NCBI GenBank assembly: GCA_944472135.2
Contig: OX235270.1
Location: forward strand, 49,538,352-49,602,351
Direction of reading: 5' to 3'
From: Trichobilharzia regenti
Lineage: Eukaryota > Platyhelminthes > Trematoda > Strigeidida > Schistosomatidae
Length of the DNA: 64,000 bases
Shown here piece by piece: positions 35,470-49,796 of the stretch. Numbering within the stretch: position 1 is the stretch's first letter; each line of letters opens with the position of its first letter. The translations under genes and the position numbers were made by a program. The notes beneath the pieces are model-generated. The model saw only the letters and a list, made by a program, of their open reading frames with translations. It was not told the DNA's origin and searched no databases.

Positions 35470-37699
35470 AAGCAGTATTCTTTTTAATCGATTTTCTCAA
35501 GTGTTTACAGTTTTGTAATACAATATTTCTTGATTTCTCTAAGGGACAGTTATGAGGCGGATACATATTTTACGTTAACTAACCGATTACGACTATAGAT
35601 ATCTAGATAATAGATATTGTGAATTTCTTGGAATTATTTTAGCTTCAAGTCTAACTTTGTGGTTATAAGACTACTTAAAATAATGCTGGAGTCTTTGGGA
35701 GATTGTTGTGAAATCCTGAGTTTCTTCAGCAAAATTACTCTAATTAACGAATTTAGAATTTACTGGTCATTCAGTACCGGCCCAAGTGGCTGAATGACCA
35801 ACAACCTTGGTCTTCAGCTTTGAGGGTTTGCAGTTAGATCGCTGGAGGGTATGGAACGAAACACCCGTCCTGTGTTCCCTTAATTTCAATGGTCTCTAAC
35901 TGATATTGGATCGTCACGGAATCTAAAGTTGAATTTATTCAAAACATGTAGTCAAATAGCACATAAAGCAAAATGAACTTTTCTGCAGGTCATTTGTAGA
36001 TAAATATTTGTAACAATTGAATAAATGTGACTAGTCACCATATGTTTATTACGATGTTGTCGTTTTTTCTTCATCAAATCGTTACACTGGGTGTTAAACC
36101 TGTGAACAATTTTTTTGGCAATGTTTTTAGGTGTATCATTCAAGTTAACTTGTTCTCCGCACAACAAACAACACCCATATAGAGAGACAAGTGTACACAT
36201 ATTTTAATGATTTTACAATGAAAAATCGAACACACGGCGACCAGTCACATTTGTTCAGTCAGTACAAGTGACCTTTAGAAAAGTCCAGTTTGGCTTATGT
36301 GCTATTTTACTAAATATTTTGATGTTTATGAAAAATTCGACTAATTTTGTTCAAGAAGCTTTAGACTACCTACACACATTCCATAAAAATCTGTTTTATA
36401 TTTTCTAAACTGTTTAATATTATTTTAAATAGTTTAATAAAAAAATAACAGATTGTTATTAGGTCGACAAAATGAATATGATTTGGGTGATGAAAGTGCT
36501 GAGCTGAATGAAATTACACTATTGATGAATCAGAATAGTTTGTTGGTGTTCCTGTGTTATAACAGAGTGTTAGTTGTTTTTTGGTTGTTTAAGGTTCCAT
36601 AGTTGTACCAAAATATTGTGCGGAATCAAGCTATAATAAGATGGAACTCTATAATATAGAGTATAAATTATAAAACACTATGACTATACTGTTTGAATGG
36701 ATAGAAAAGCAAACAAATAGAGAAATTTAAGAGGGGTACAAAACTTTAAAGGGAAGAAGACTTATGCTAAGTGTGACAGAACTAAACTTATTATGTATGT
36801 AGTTTCATCCATTCTGAACCAAGTCGGTTAATATTTTTGAATCTGTAGATGAACTTAATAACGATAAAGACTTATTTCAGAAAATGTGCTAACACAATGA
36901 AGAAATTCTCGAAGCGTTTGGTCGCAAAATATCTCCTCTTTGTACAGGACCTACAAATAAATTACTAATCTGCGGTACGCCATGTGGCGTATTGTTGTTC
37001 TGTAGGAACAAAGATCCAGTTCTCTAGGGTGTTTTACCTTTGTTTTCCTCCAGAATTGTTCAACATTTTGTTGAAAGCCAATTCAAAATGCGCCCAAGTT
37101 CGTTCAGTGATCAATGGATGATTAAATCAATAAGAAATGCGAAAGAGTTTAGTCATCATCCTAGATGGAAATTTAAATTTAAGCAGGTTCTGCGCTTGAA
37201 TCACACGAACAGTTGTAATGATGTATGCATAAGGAAGAGCAAAGATTAGGTAAACCATCTTCAATTTTTGGTTTAAACACTAGACAGCTACTAAGGGATT
37301 GGGCAGCATGTCCAGAGTAGAAAGTCCTCTTCATAGATCTGGCTAGAAGCTAGGACAGAATCTCCGTGGGAGTATCCTCCCTGAATAATGGCTTCTTCCT
37401 CAGCGTTACAAGTTTATGTTCTATCTTTTCCCGACTTTTGCGGAAATCTTGATTTTATCTATTTTTCTTACCAGCTAAGCAAATTACATGTCAAGAGATT
37501 TCAAATTCTAAGTCAATAAAATGATCAATGTAAGCTGACAACTGATCACAATCTATTAAAGCTTGTGCTGAAGATGTCATCTAGATGGAAAACTAAAGGT
37601 TCGTAATTAAATCGACCAGCGCGGAGAACAAGACCAAATCAAAATCATTGGGCTTAGCTACAAGTCTTTTCTGTTATTTTTCTGGATATCTGTTTTCTC
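35470..37699. other. intergenic with minor repeats
   Basis: I see no supported gene. 35765-35915 resembles the interior of the hairpin family (a GTGGCTGAATGACC-type A-box-like block). The open frames at 35952-36200 and 37040-37249 show no domain. Confidence 0.4.
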
Positions 37700-38820
37700 T
37701 TGGAATATGATGTGGAGTTTTTTCTTCACGAAGTCATCAGCTTAAATTGAACTTGCTCTTAATTCTAAGCGCCTGATCGAATTACACGAATTTCATTAGG
37801 GAAACGTTTAGAAAGCGTTTGTACTGAGCTTGAGTCTCTATTTTTCCAAAGAACTTTCTGTCGATGGATCTATATCCTCTTCCAGTTAGTAAAGCATCAA
37901 TATAGTGCAAAGGGTAATTGTGTTCACAAATTAAGGCGAAGTTAACCGTTAGCAAAATCAACTAGTTACACAGACATATTTAGTAGACTGAAAAACCGAC
38001 ATCCATTTAACAAAAGTTCAATTTTCGCTCCCTCATTTTTCAGCCTACCATCTTCTAGTGTCTCTAGAAATATGTCCGTAAATATGGTGTCGTGGAATTC
38101 TCATGGCTGCTCTATCAACCCATTTGTACATCTTAACATTGAGCTAGAACTACACATTGGTTGTGCATTTCAGCGGTAGTTCGTTCAAATTAGCAATAAG
38201 AATGCATATTTCTCTCTATAGTCTTTTTGCATAAGTAAAAACACAGTTTTTTTGTCCAGCGAAGAAATTTCTTTTCAACGACTTCATTTTCAAGCTATAC
38301 AGTCGTATATATATTACAGAAAAAAGTTATTAAGTGGCACTGGATAATTGCTCGGTCAATATACATATATATGTGATAAGAATAACGATAATTAAAATGT
38401 TATAAGGGCTAGAGGTGAAGTGGATAAATTACAAAATTTTTAAAGACTGTTTTTTAAGTGAATTGATATCATAAATGTCAAGTGTTGTCTAAAAATTTTA
38501 AAAATTAGGAGTACGATTACGATAAGAATAAAGATGTGAAGTGAAATGGAATGGTTTCAAGTGGTAAAATAAAATAAAACTAGAAAGAACATTACTATGA
38601 CTAAAGTAAAGAAAGAGGTTTGACAAAACGTTTTTGAACAAATAAATTAGGTTTCTGTTCATGTATAGGTAAAGCTTCGGCTATGCATGGGTGAAGAAAA
38701 CGTAAGCTTTTCGCAGATATAATCAATGGTTTCATTTGGAGCAACATTAATGAATAAAAAAGTCACATCAAAGGATGCCACATATCTGTTAGTTAAGCTT
38801 GGGATTTTCATTATATTATT
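37700..38820 (-). pseudogene. PLE reverse transcriptase remnant
   Basis: On the minus strand near 38740-38810 the reading RYVASFDVTFLFINVAPNETIDYICE matches the PLE catalytic SFDV..LFTNVP region (shown here as fragments SFDVTFLFINVAPNETID). Near 38050-38100 the reading TDIFLETLEDGRLKN matches the ADIF...LE motif. Later pieces decay through many stops and shifts. It is clearly dead. Confidence 0.6.
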
Positions 38821-39145
38821 AAAATACCCATCGTTTTACTGAATTTTACTGTATTGGCAGAACAATATTTAAGACTTAAGATTTTTATTCATTCGATATT
38901 TGAGTGCCTATCCGCTTAATCTTCAATGATGCACAACTACTAACTTTATCTTGACTTAATTTAATTTTTGAAAGTTCTGCGTTATCATGATATCTTCATT
39001 ATTCTTAAAAACACTTGATTCAACTGGTGATACTGTTATTTTATTTAACATTACTTTTTGTCTACTTTGATACTATTATCATAGTAATACATGTTGACAT
39101 TAATGGTATATTCACAACACTTAACGTTTATGTTTGATTCACTAA
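38821..39145. other. AT-rich spacer
   Basis: I see nothing codable in this stretch. Confidence 0.4.
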
Positions 39146-39350
39146 ATGACCGTCACCTGTATATACATATATAGATATATGTCTAAGGGGAAAGATGCTT
39201 TAAACAGTGCCATCACCAGGTATCTCTTTGACACGGGTCATGAAGTGGACATCTCAGAATCTCTCGAATTTATCAGTAGGCAAAAGAGTTCAATTCTCCT
39301 CAAGTTTGCCAAGGCAATCTCCATCAAGCGCCTCAAACCCGATTTATGAG
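39146..39350 (+). pseudogene. PLE C-terminal fragment
   Basis: The reading SAITRYLFDTGHEVDI and ILLKFAKAISIKRLKPDL is typical of the region after the GIY-YIG domain of schistosome-type PLEs (H.. at GH.V and the IKRLKPDL tail). The endonuclease core is missing. Confidence 0.6.
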
Positions 39351-39580
39351 TTCAGAAAGAAGCGGTTATCAGTGTCTTCTTGCCCTGTCAAGTGGATAAT
39401 ATCACCCTCTATTCCATTTGATTACTTAATGTCGAAAGTTTCCTTTGTGTATGATCACTATTATTTAGGATATAGTGTTTATTATTATTAGCATTGTATG
39501 CATACATTGATTGATTTTTGTTTGGTATGTTATAATTGTTTCTGTAGATATACTTATTAATGTATTTGGACTGTAAGCAG

Positions 39581-39602
39581 CTGATGAGAAGCCAACGAAA
39601 TT
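39581..39602 (+). ncRNA. hammerhead core-like sequence near a PLE 3' end
   Basis: CTGATGAG (39581-39588) is followed after 7 bases by CGAAA (39596-39600), which are the two conserved blocks of a hammerhead core at a plausible distance. Stem II would be very weak (only the closing G-C pair). It lies 230 bases after the PLE C-terminal fragment, where such ribozymes are expected. It is probably a decayed motif. Confidence 0.3.
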
Positions 39603-40034
39603 ATTGATGGTGCCACTTTATTCTGAAAAAAAAAACTGTTGTACTTTCTTAATTCACACTCATTAAGGGGAAGAAATGTATGAAAGTTCTGGATTTCACT
39701 GCTAGTCATAGTAAAAGTCTTCATCGAAAACCACTTTGAGAACCTGAAACATATATAACCTCAATTTTACACAAGTATTGGTTTGATCACTTATTTCGAT
39801 GTCATCAGACGATACTTTGGAAACAAAGTAGATGATGCGTAACCTTGCAAAAATTATATACCATTTGATTTGAGACTACTTATGAGTAGCACCACATGTT
39901 CCCCATAGATTTTTAAAAGTCAGCTGAATTTTCAAAATTCACTTATCACATAAAAAACTCCAAGTTTAAAATGTTACGGTTACTTGGGAAAGACAAATAC
40001 TCAGCACCAAGTATTGATTTTTAAGGGTTTGAGT

Positions 40035-40255
40035 GGTTACAGGTTTGTTCAGGAATTAAAATCAGTTAGAGAACCACTGGATCGGGTTCCAGTGGCTGAA
40101 AGTTCTAAAGGGTCGATATTTGTCTGGAAGCTCTTGTGTTCGAACTACAAGGGGTGCTACCGAAGAGTCCCAAACTACGGCGAAACAGCCGTCCAGTACT
40201 TCCAGCTTTTCCAATGGTTCTCTAACTGATGTCAACTCGTGATCAGACCTTCAAA
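40035..40255. repeat. hairpin repeat with tRNA-like interior
   Basis: Arms ATCAGTTAGAGAACCACTGG (about 40060-40079) and the reverse complement near 40213-40235 form an inverted pair. The ~130-base interior has GTGGCTGAAAG (A-box-like) and GTTCGAACTAC (B-box-like). It may be a small pol III-transcribed element; the family was not recognised. Confidence 0.5.
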
Positions 40256-42985
40256 TGTTGAATGCTCTAGATTAAAGTGTCAAAATCAGTAAAGCCTGGA
40301 TTTTCACTGTGGTGTTCTCTTTGCAGAATCCCCAATGGCAAATTTTACGCTCTTACAGGGGAAGGATTCATGATTTCATGTGCCGTACATCATATTTTTA
40401 CCAATCGAATTGAGATGATAGATAAATGGGAAAGGAATAACTGTTGTAGTATTGCTCACATATACGTCATATGTGTCCACACACTCAGTTTTACTATATC
40501 ATGTCATAACCCTGCGACGCACTTGTGTCGAATCGAAGTTAACATTATTATTGTATCCGTTGCAGGCTTCATTTAAGATTTAATGGCGATTAACTGAAGA
40601 GTTTGATAAATTTGCCAGCTTTTTATTTTATCTGAATTTCATTTTTAATTTGAAAGAGTTCGGACCCAGCTTCGAGCAAAATAAGTTCAGAACCCGTTTT
40701 AGTGCGCTATCATTAATTTTTCACCGGTGACAACTTCGTTTATTTTTATGACTATACACACTGGCTTAAACACTTGACGCGGTATTTGGAAATGAATGAT
40801 TTACTGAGAGTTATTCATGTTAGTATCCTTAGGTCCTGTGTGAACGTTTGGGTTGGGTGAAACGGTAGAATTCGACATTATTTTCTCACAAAATGTAAAA
40901 ATAGTCATGCCAACTAGACATACTGATCAAGAAAATGATTAGCGGTGTCTTTAGTTTTGCATTCAAAAAGTTAATTAAAAACCATAAGATTTGCAATGGA
41001 TTTCGGTCTCACTTTGAAGGAACTCTTACAGTTGTAACAAGAATAATTGAAGAAGGGTGACCTTGAACCACTTATTTCTATTTAAACTGTTTGCACACCA
41101 ACAGCAAATGTTTACGTTCCTCAGAAGACCACCGGTCTCAAAAAGTGAATTGATATCGGTGGAGGGGCTCAGATTATGTCGAATGCATTGACACACAGCT
41201 GTGAAAGGCAAAAACTAACATACGTTCTCTGGTCTTGTGTTGTTGACCGTAAACAGGAAAGTACAAATAATAGAGTCTGAATTGTATCACTAAAAAGCTC
41301 AATCTCTCCTCTAAATATATATATATATATTGTACTGAATGTTATACAAGGTGTTTCCGCCTTGAAAATATGAAGCAGCTTTTTGGAGGTTAGGCTTTTC
41401 GAATCCTGCCGTGAACAACATTATCCTTTCACCTTTAATGATAACGTTTCACATCAGTAGCCAACTGTCAACCTTAAACTATTCAAGTTGCTTTAAAGGT
41501 CAGATATGTAAGTTACAGAATATCAACAGATGTTCAAATTGATACTAAGTTTCATGAATGATATACAACAAAAAGAATTATTTCATCAATGCTTGAACGG
41601 AAAGCTTTTGATATTAACCTCCGTTAACAATCCAAAATGACTTTTCAAATGAGTAAAAGTATAATATATTCACGAGCACATTTTAAAAAATTTGTAGAAG
41701 GACATAAAGTTGTCAAACACAACCGGTACTATTTGTTTGACTGAAAATGATTCTTGTAGTGAATTAAATAGTAATTGTTTAGATTTCACCAAGTTTTCAT
41801 GAATCTACTGAAATGAAGACTGTGAATCAGTGTTCTTTTAACTACTCTTTATATCGGTGCGATAGTTATATGGCGGTAATGAGATAAACTACAAGTCAAT
41901 GATATTGCGCAGACATATCATCAAACAATAATGAATTCAACTGTATTTAAATAGCTTTGAAAAGGCCATGCATATATAAATAAAATACATATATCAATCA
42001 CTGTTAGAAGATGAATGAAGTATATACAACAACTTGAATTCTAATGTACTAACAACTACCTACTGTAAGACTTGTCATAAATCAGATGACACAAAATCCC
42101 TAAATCGTCTATCCACATTACTATAATACTAATATCAATCTTTGGAAAAAGCAATCGTCATAATTAAATTTTAAAATACTACGATGAAAGCTCCGCAATT
42201 AAACCAAGGAGCTCAGAGAACACTATCAATTGCACTACTGGTTACTGTCTAGATTGTGAGAAATGCATTTGTGAGCCGTAAAGTGAGACAATCAAACAAA
42301 AGTATTTCATTTAGCTTGTGAATCGTTAAACTTTCCGAATATTAACCCTGGAAGTTCTTAGTTGTATACATACATACATTCAGTATTTTAAAATGATTTA
42401 AAAGTAGGTGTGTTTGTATAAGAATATGAAATAAACTTCAGTGAATCATAGCTTATTTGAAGCCAAATAAATCGCTTACTTATTCTATTGAATTTTGGGA
42501 GAAAAGAACAAGAATATTTATGCTTCTTCACTTTTCTAAAAAGTATGGAATATATCATCAACTACTTGACTGAGGTTAAGTATGTACTCCAAAGTACACC
42601 GAGTCATACTGAGACCTAGGCAAACTTTACAACTCTCTTTTATCCATTATTTATTTTTCTGCCTTACATAATCTATTTGAATAGTGGATTAATTCATATT
42701 TTACATATAGGACTAGTATCGTTCTTACAACACTTTTGAATAAAATTCAACCTTTGTTTTCATGCAAGCGTATAAACACATAAGCACACAATGTACTACA
42801 AAAATGACAATATCCTCATAGAACTGTATCGTAAAATTAAGAAGTACCGGCCAATTAAACAGCACTGGGCACGTGCGTTAAAAATAATATATCAGCAATA
42901 TATAGTGTACAGTGAATACTGATGCCGTTAAAGTTGGGAGTGTTAGACAGTGAAACACACAGACTTATGTAATAGTAACGCGATT
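40256..42985. other. intergenic
   Basis: I see no supported gene. There is a TA run near 41315-41330. A stretch near 42180-42235 resembles parts of 34360-34400 and 37600-37640, suggesting a low-copy dispersed repeat. Confidence 0.4.
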
Positions 42986-43410
42986 TAGAGGTGATCGAGA
43001 CACAGAACTAACAGCAGCAACCACCAGTCGACGGTAATGATAGAAGTCACCTATTTCACTTATATCTAGGTGGCATCGTTTCAACTATGAGCGACACAGA
43101 TGATGATGTCAAAGGTAGTATAGGAAAAGAAAGTTTTTCACCTTTCTGAAATCAGCGTGTTAATCTACTGCACACAGCATAAGGAGCAATATTCGGATTT
43201 TTAACACTAATGTCAAGTCAGAGACTTGGTACTTCACATAAGATATTACCGACAGACTGCAGACTATTATCAATAGCTGCCTTCTTTCGACTCTGAAGTT
43301 CAGATGGCCAGGAATGATTAACAACAAGGAACTCTGGTAACAAACCAACCAAGAGCCTATTGCTCAACAAGTATGCCAAAGGAATGCATTGGAAAATGAA
43401 TTCTTTTATT
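42986..43410 (+). pseudogene. LINE C-terminal remnant
   Basis: It aligns with 10540-10880 of the long LINE (GGCATCGTTTCAACTA, GGATTTTTAACACTAATGT, AGATGGCCAGGAATGATTA) but has deletions and stops throughout. Confidence 0.65.
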
Positions 43411-44519
43411 AAAGGCTAAAGGCTAACTCAAAGTGTACTTCTGTTGTTGATGCCACATGCCTAGCTTAAAATTTTATCCACATTACTCTATACCATGTTT
43501 AAACAGTAGGCCTTAAAAATGGCTGAGTTCTAAACAAGTAAAATTCCTACTTTATCACGATAATTTTAAAGATATCTAATTCACGTTAGTGAAACTAGAA
43601 ATATCAGCCAGTATTTTAAATGGAGAAAATTGTTTTTCTGGATACTTTGACAAATCTGGCAAATATCTTTCAGACAATACAAAACAAAGTTGATTAACTG
43701 ATGATGAATTGATTATCCTAATCGTATTTATGATAACTGTCTACGTGAAGATTTTTCTATCATTCAAATATTTGGCTACTCTTTATAATTTCATAGCCAA
43801 GATATTATACTTTTACTTAAGTGTATGCTATAAAAAATCATCTGATACTGGGGTTTTGTCGTATGCAAAATTTTATAGGTGTGTATATCTTCAACCTTGA
43901 ATAGATTTTGCACTACATTATAAATCGATAATTAATGTAACTGCATTCATTCTATTCGCTGCAGCGAAAACGTTATGCAGTTTATGATTGGCTAACATAG
44001 TATGTGGGTGAATATTATTCCAGTTAACAGACATCTTATGACAAGTACATCTCTCAAAACAAAATCGAAAGTGACTGTGCCAACTTAAAGTAATAAAACT
44101 TATTTAAACACATAAATGAAGGCTTTTTAATGAGCGTCGAATATGAAGAGAAAGATAGGTATAAAACATAAGATAGAATAAGATTGAAAAAACTGGTACC
44201 TGGAAGCAAAAAATGGCATCACTCAGACGTTTAACTCAATTAAAATGTCTAAATGATCACTGAGGTAACTATTACTGTTGTGAAAGAAAATGAAGGTGAT
44301 TCGACAACTCAGTGATGTCATTTTGCCAGTGTTGAAAATGGTGTCTAAGATAGAATTATTAATATCAAATTTGTTACTTAGCCATGTTTATTTTCGGATG
44401 TAAGATTTTCCAGTTCTTAAAGACAGACTTTAAAGTATCCAACCATCGCATTATCATACAAAGACCATATTTGAGATATGCTGACAATATCTAAAAACTG
44501 AATGCTTTTATGTATATTA
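43411..44519. other. intergenic
   Basis: I see no supported gene; the 43709-43900 frame is AT-rich without a domain. Confidence 0.4.
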
Positions 44520-44527
44520 TTTCGTGT

Positions 44528-45370
44528 CACACAGACTCGAAGACCTAAAGGCGAAAAGTGACAAACTGGCTGAAGAGGTTGCCAGCGAGGACAAGACTCC
44601 AGGCGAACATAGAGGAGACGAGGTGATGAGCATAACTAACTACCCAACCAACCAACCAACATCAACAACAACCAGCGCCAATCACAATCAACGGGAGAGA
44701 TTTGACAGGAGTGACTTCCTTCACTTATCTAGAGAGCACAGTTTCAAATACAGGCGGAATGAATAAAGACGCCAAAGGAAGAATCGGAAAGGTGTATCTT
44801 GCACACCTTCATCAATCTGAAATCAGTTTGGAAATCTTCTGCACTAACTCAGCATAAAAAACAAGACTCGGATTTTCAACACCAATGTTATATCAGTCAG
44901 TTCTTCTATACGGATCAGAAACTCGCACTGTGTGTCACGAAAAGGATTTCCAACCGGTTGTGGCAGACTTTTGTCAAAAGTTGCCTTCGCTAGCTACATA
45001 CTGAAGGGTAGAAAGACGGCTGGAAAGAATAAGCAACAAGAATCCCTTTCTGGGAACAAACCAACCAAGAGCCGACTGCTCGACGAATGTGCAGAAGGAA
45101 ATGGAGGTGGATTGGACACATGCTGGGGAGGCCGTCGAATGACATCACCCATCAGAACCCCGAGTGGAAATGGAATGGGAAACAACAAGTGGGTCGACGT
45201 TGTGAGGGTGACATGGAGGAGGTCGTGCGAGGAGGAGGAGGAGGAGGAGATGAGAGATTATGGTCAATCGTGGACCCATCTGAAGGGGACGGAGGAAATT
45301 AGAACAAAGTATAGCTGTTTAGTTGAAGCCCTATGTTCCACTCGGAAGCCAAGGGAGTAATAATTACAAT
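44528..45370 (+). mobile_element. LINE, 5'-truncated copy of a defective subfamily
   Basis: From about 44655 to 45360 it is nearly identical to 13040-13750, including the same disabling changes. The 5' edge falls at CACAGACTCGAAGACC, inside the element, as expected of 5' truncation during reverse transcription. It ends with the GAAGCCCTATGTTCCACTCG tail. A short CCAACCAACCAACC expansion (about 44640-44660) is specific to this copy. Confidence 0.82.
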
Positions 45371-45654
45371 ATAATACCGGAGAGAATACAATTCTTCAGT
45401 GATTTAGTGGTAAATATTTATCGCTGATTATCAATAGGTAGAACAATATCAAATTCAACTGAAACTAACCTTAGTAAGCACAGTGGTGATACCGTAACGG
45501 GAACTAAAAATGTTTATCCTGTTTTACATGTTGTAAAAAAAAGAAATTAAAGATTTAATGTTGTGTAGGCAAATAAGGAAATAAGTTGCTACGGTTGCTA
45601 AGCATGTAATTAGTATGGCATTGGCGAGACATTTAATTATTATTTCCTTTAATT

Positions 45655-47635
45655 CCTAGTTGAACATAGGGCTTCAGCTGCGCATCTCCATTGCCCCAGT
45701 TTTCTGCCAACTTTTCACCTCGCTGCAAGTCTGCACGCATATTTTCATCTCCTCTTCACATAACATCCTCCATGTCACCCTTGGACGACCAACTTGCCGC
45801 TTACCTTTCGGCTTCCACTCGAGCAATGGGTTGTCTAGTGATGTCACTTGATGGTTTACTCAGCGTATGGCCAATCCATCTCCATTTCTTCCTGCCTATT
45901 TGTTTCACAATCGGTTCCTGTTTGGTTCACTCATTGCCCGAGATCCCAGTTTCTGATCTTTTCTGGCCAGCCATCTGATCTTGAGTATTGAGCAAAGACA
46001 AGGTTTGAAGTTTGTTTGAAATGCTCTTTATGACGTGTCAAGTCTCTGATCCGTGTGGTTAGTAGCACTGACTTCACATTGGAGTTGAAAATCCGGATCT
46101 TATTTTTGATGCTGAGTGCTGTTGACCTCCACACAGACTTCAGAGCAATGAAAGCTTGTCTTGCTTTTCCGATTCTCGCTTTGATATCCTCGTCAGCTCC
46201 ACCCGCCTGTAGTTGAAACGATGCTTCCCAGGTAGGTAAAGGAGGTTGTTTCTTTCAGGTTCCTCCCATTTATGCTGACTGTTGTCCGTTGTTGTTGCTG
46301 TTGGTATTTGCCAGGAATCTTCATCACCTCTGTTTTATCTATGTTCACCTGAAGAAAGTCCTATCTTTGATGCTTCTTCTATCGCCAACTTGTCGCTTTT
46401 CACTCGCATATCTTCCAGTTTGTGGGAAATCAGACATATGTCATCGTCGGCGAAGTCCAGATCCTCCAAGTTTTTTGTATCTGGGTTCATTTTATGCCTG
46501 TTTCCTCATTGCTCGTTGTCTGTCGCATTATCCAATCTACCGCAATCAGGAAAGTCATTGGCTATAGTAGACAGCCTTGCGATGGCACCCCTAAGTAGCG
46601 AAGTAGTTGCCAAATGACCTCTCGATCGACGCTGTCGAAGGCCTTTTCAAAGTCGATGAAGCTGAGATAGAGAAGTGGCTGTCATTCCAAGCTTTGTTCA
46701 ATAATGATCCATAGTGTGGCGATTTGATCAATACATGACTTGTTTCTCCTGAATCCAGCTTGTTCCAGTCGAAGTTTTTCATGCAGGATGGCGTGTTTGA
46801 TTCTCTCCATGATGATGCGGCTTAGTATTTTGCTTGGGATGGACAGAAGCATAATTCCGCGCCAGTTTTTGCATAGACTTAAGTCCCTTTCTTTGGTAGT
46901 TTGAATAAGTATCCTTTCTTCCAGTCCTCGGGTACTTTGCCCTCTTTCCACACCCGCTCCAGTAATGGTGTCATCAAGTCCGCTGTTGTGTCTGGGTCCA
47001 TTTTCAATGCTTCTGGTGGGATTCCATCTGGTCCTGCTGCTTTTCCTGCTTTTACCGTCTTGATTGCATTCAGGACTTCTGATTTTATCGGTGGCTTGAT
47101 GTTCACTGGTAGTTCCGTTGTTGGTATTGTTGGGTGCGTAAGTGGCGGTCGATTTAGAAGTCTTTAGAAATGTTTAGCCCATTGTTTTCTTTGCTCTACT
47201 TCTTTGGTGATTGACTTTCCACTGTCATCCTTCACCGGCTTGATTTGTGTCGACCTTTTGCCCAATAGGTGCCTAGTTGTTTGGTAGAGTATGGTGAGGT
47301 CTCCTTTGCCTGCAGCTTGTTCTGCTTAACTTGCCATTGCTTCATAATATTTCCTTTTGTCTTCCCTGGACTTTTCTTTACTCTTTTGTTCAATGTATTG
47401 TAGCTTGCATCCAACTCCTGTTTTTGTTTTTCCTCGGTGCACTGGATAATCTTTTGTTTCACTATCCTTCTCTCTTCTATTAGTTTCCAAGTGTCCACAG
47501 TGAGCCATTGTTTGTTCTGCCTCTTCTTTCTGCCTAGAACTTCCATGCAGGTTTGACTCCACACCGTTTTCAAGTTGTGCCAGTGCTTTTCTACGCCGAC
47601 CTCTTCGCTTTTTGCACCACCCCGCCAATTGTAGC
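45655..47635 (-). mobile_element. LINE, 5'-truncated copy on the minus strand
   Basis: Reading 47635 down to 45655 it covers the linker and the reverse transcriptase ([37 protein letters not shown]-like and [16 protein letters not shown]) with frameshifts near 46900, 46590 and 46020. It starts where the long LINE has position ~9075. The tail reads GAAGCCCTATGTTC and then an A/T-rich end. The endonuclease is absent. It is older than the long copy. Confidence 0.83.
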
Positions 47636-47639
47636 TTCG

Positions 47640-49745
47640 TAGTTCAGTGCTGTGGTGGTTTAGTGACAGGTTAATTTTTGTATGCTTTTTAAATGAAATT
47701 CTACATCAAAAATCATTTTTCTAGCGTACATATTGCCGTTGTCATTATATTCTTGAACTGCGCTACATTTACTGCACTTTTATCAGAAAGCGTTGCTTGA
47801 TACTTTTATCGGCGCTATCCGATAGACCGAGGAGACAATAAGGTCAAAATTTAAACGTTTATTGTTGAACTGTCATGTTATCATGCCGGCATATTTTGGC
47901 CTTTTTACTGAAACGCAGTAATACCACCGGATAAGGCTGGTGCCATTTGAAAAAAGGGTTATGTTACATAATCGCCTTTTAATATTACATTAGTCTGCTT
48001 TACATATGAAGTAAGAAGTAGATTGAATTCAGGTGTAGATGATTTACAGTGCATCTCAGTGCACCATGCATATATACATATGTATACATGTGTGAATTAC
48101 CATAGAATCTAAAAGTAAATATTTTGAGATATTCTTTTGTTTCTCAGCAGTTTCATATGAGTCCAATAGAACGTGATGAATGTCTGAATTGTTTTGAGTG
48201 TAGTTTTGTTTATGTAAAAATATTTATAAAGTCAGATGATGAAAATGTAGAATTTTCAATCATTTAAGAAATAGCAAACAAAATTTTTGAACTTGTGGTC
48301 ATGAAGACATAAAAAAAATATAATTTTGTAGTAGAAATTGTCATTAGATCACCATACGGTCATATTGTTTTCATATTTAACGAAATGTCAGTTAAAACTA
48401 GGCAACCCATTTAAGTTAATTGTCTAAAAGTTATCACGAAATTTATTTTGTGGTTAGTAGATTGAGATTTCCAGATGTGATAATTAGTTTAGGTTCACAT
48501 ATCTATGAGCAGTTGTCTAGTTGATCTTCTTGGCATGGACACAACTAAATTTTCTGTCACTTAACCTTTTGTATAGATCCATAAGAAATATGCGCAACAA
48601 GCGCCTTATACAAGTAGACAAGATTACCACTTCATGACATCTTTTCCCCTAATGAAATATAAATGCATATTTAAATCCTGTTGGTAGCTCTAATCTTTAC
48701 ACTCGGTAACATGTATTTGGATTGAATTCTTCGCATAAATTTAAATTGATAAGAAGATGTATCATCTGTTCATGCATTCAGAAGTAAATTGAGTTTGATT
48801 TAAACTGTTTTATCCCAAAAAATCCACTTGATTACAAATCTATAGTTATTGACTCCATACATGGTTCCATTTCAGTCTAATCTCGATCCGTTTGGAAAAT
48901 AAGATTTCACTGATAGGATGAACTGTGTCTAGATGATAACCTAAAATAGTGGTAGGTAATGTGTAGTTCCGCCCAATTCTGTTATTACATCTAGGAAAGA
49001 TCATCTGTTTATTGCCTTTATTTCACTGACATACTTAGGCGAGTGAGAAGAGAATATCCACTCTTTCTCTTATGCATTTCTCATCTTCATAGTTACTTTG
49101 GAATATGCAAGTATTTATCTACTTGTGAAGTGTGATGAAGCCAGTGATACTGTAAACGCACCAATACTCCAAACTATATGGTGATTAAGCAGTTGAGTAA
49201 TTTATTAAACCATCATGGTAATGCAATATGCAACATATAAATAAATGATAAATGTTTTGTTTCGTATTATAATGATAAATATTACTAGAGAATATCCTGT
49301 TACCTAAAGCCAGATGTCATTCTTTGCGCAGTATCTATTTCATTGGCACACGAGTTTATATGTTAGGAATATTAACTATTACCTGAATAACACCAAGACG
49401 GAGGTCATGTTTTACCGCAATATGAAAGTTGCAGGTAATAGTAAAGATCTGCAATGTAGTGAGTTCACTGGAAAAACGAAGTGATATATTTTCTATCAAG
49501 TAGTCTTTTGCAGGGATTTCATTGTTTATATGTTTGATCACTTTTTTATATTTATTCAACAAATTCCCGAGACATCGCATCTCTTTATGAGTACTGTTTC
49601 TTCAGCATTTGAAACCGCTAAACTAAAGCTTTCAAATCTAAATTTGTGAAACCATCAGGAAACAGTCGATTTTATTCAGTGAATTTCACAGCTGAACATG
49701 ATATAAATAATCAAAAAACGAAGAGGAAGGTTACCTTGTTTCTAT

Positions 49746-49796
<51 letters not shown>

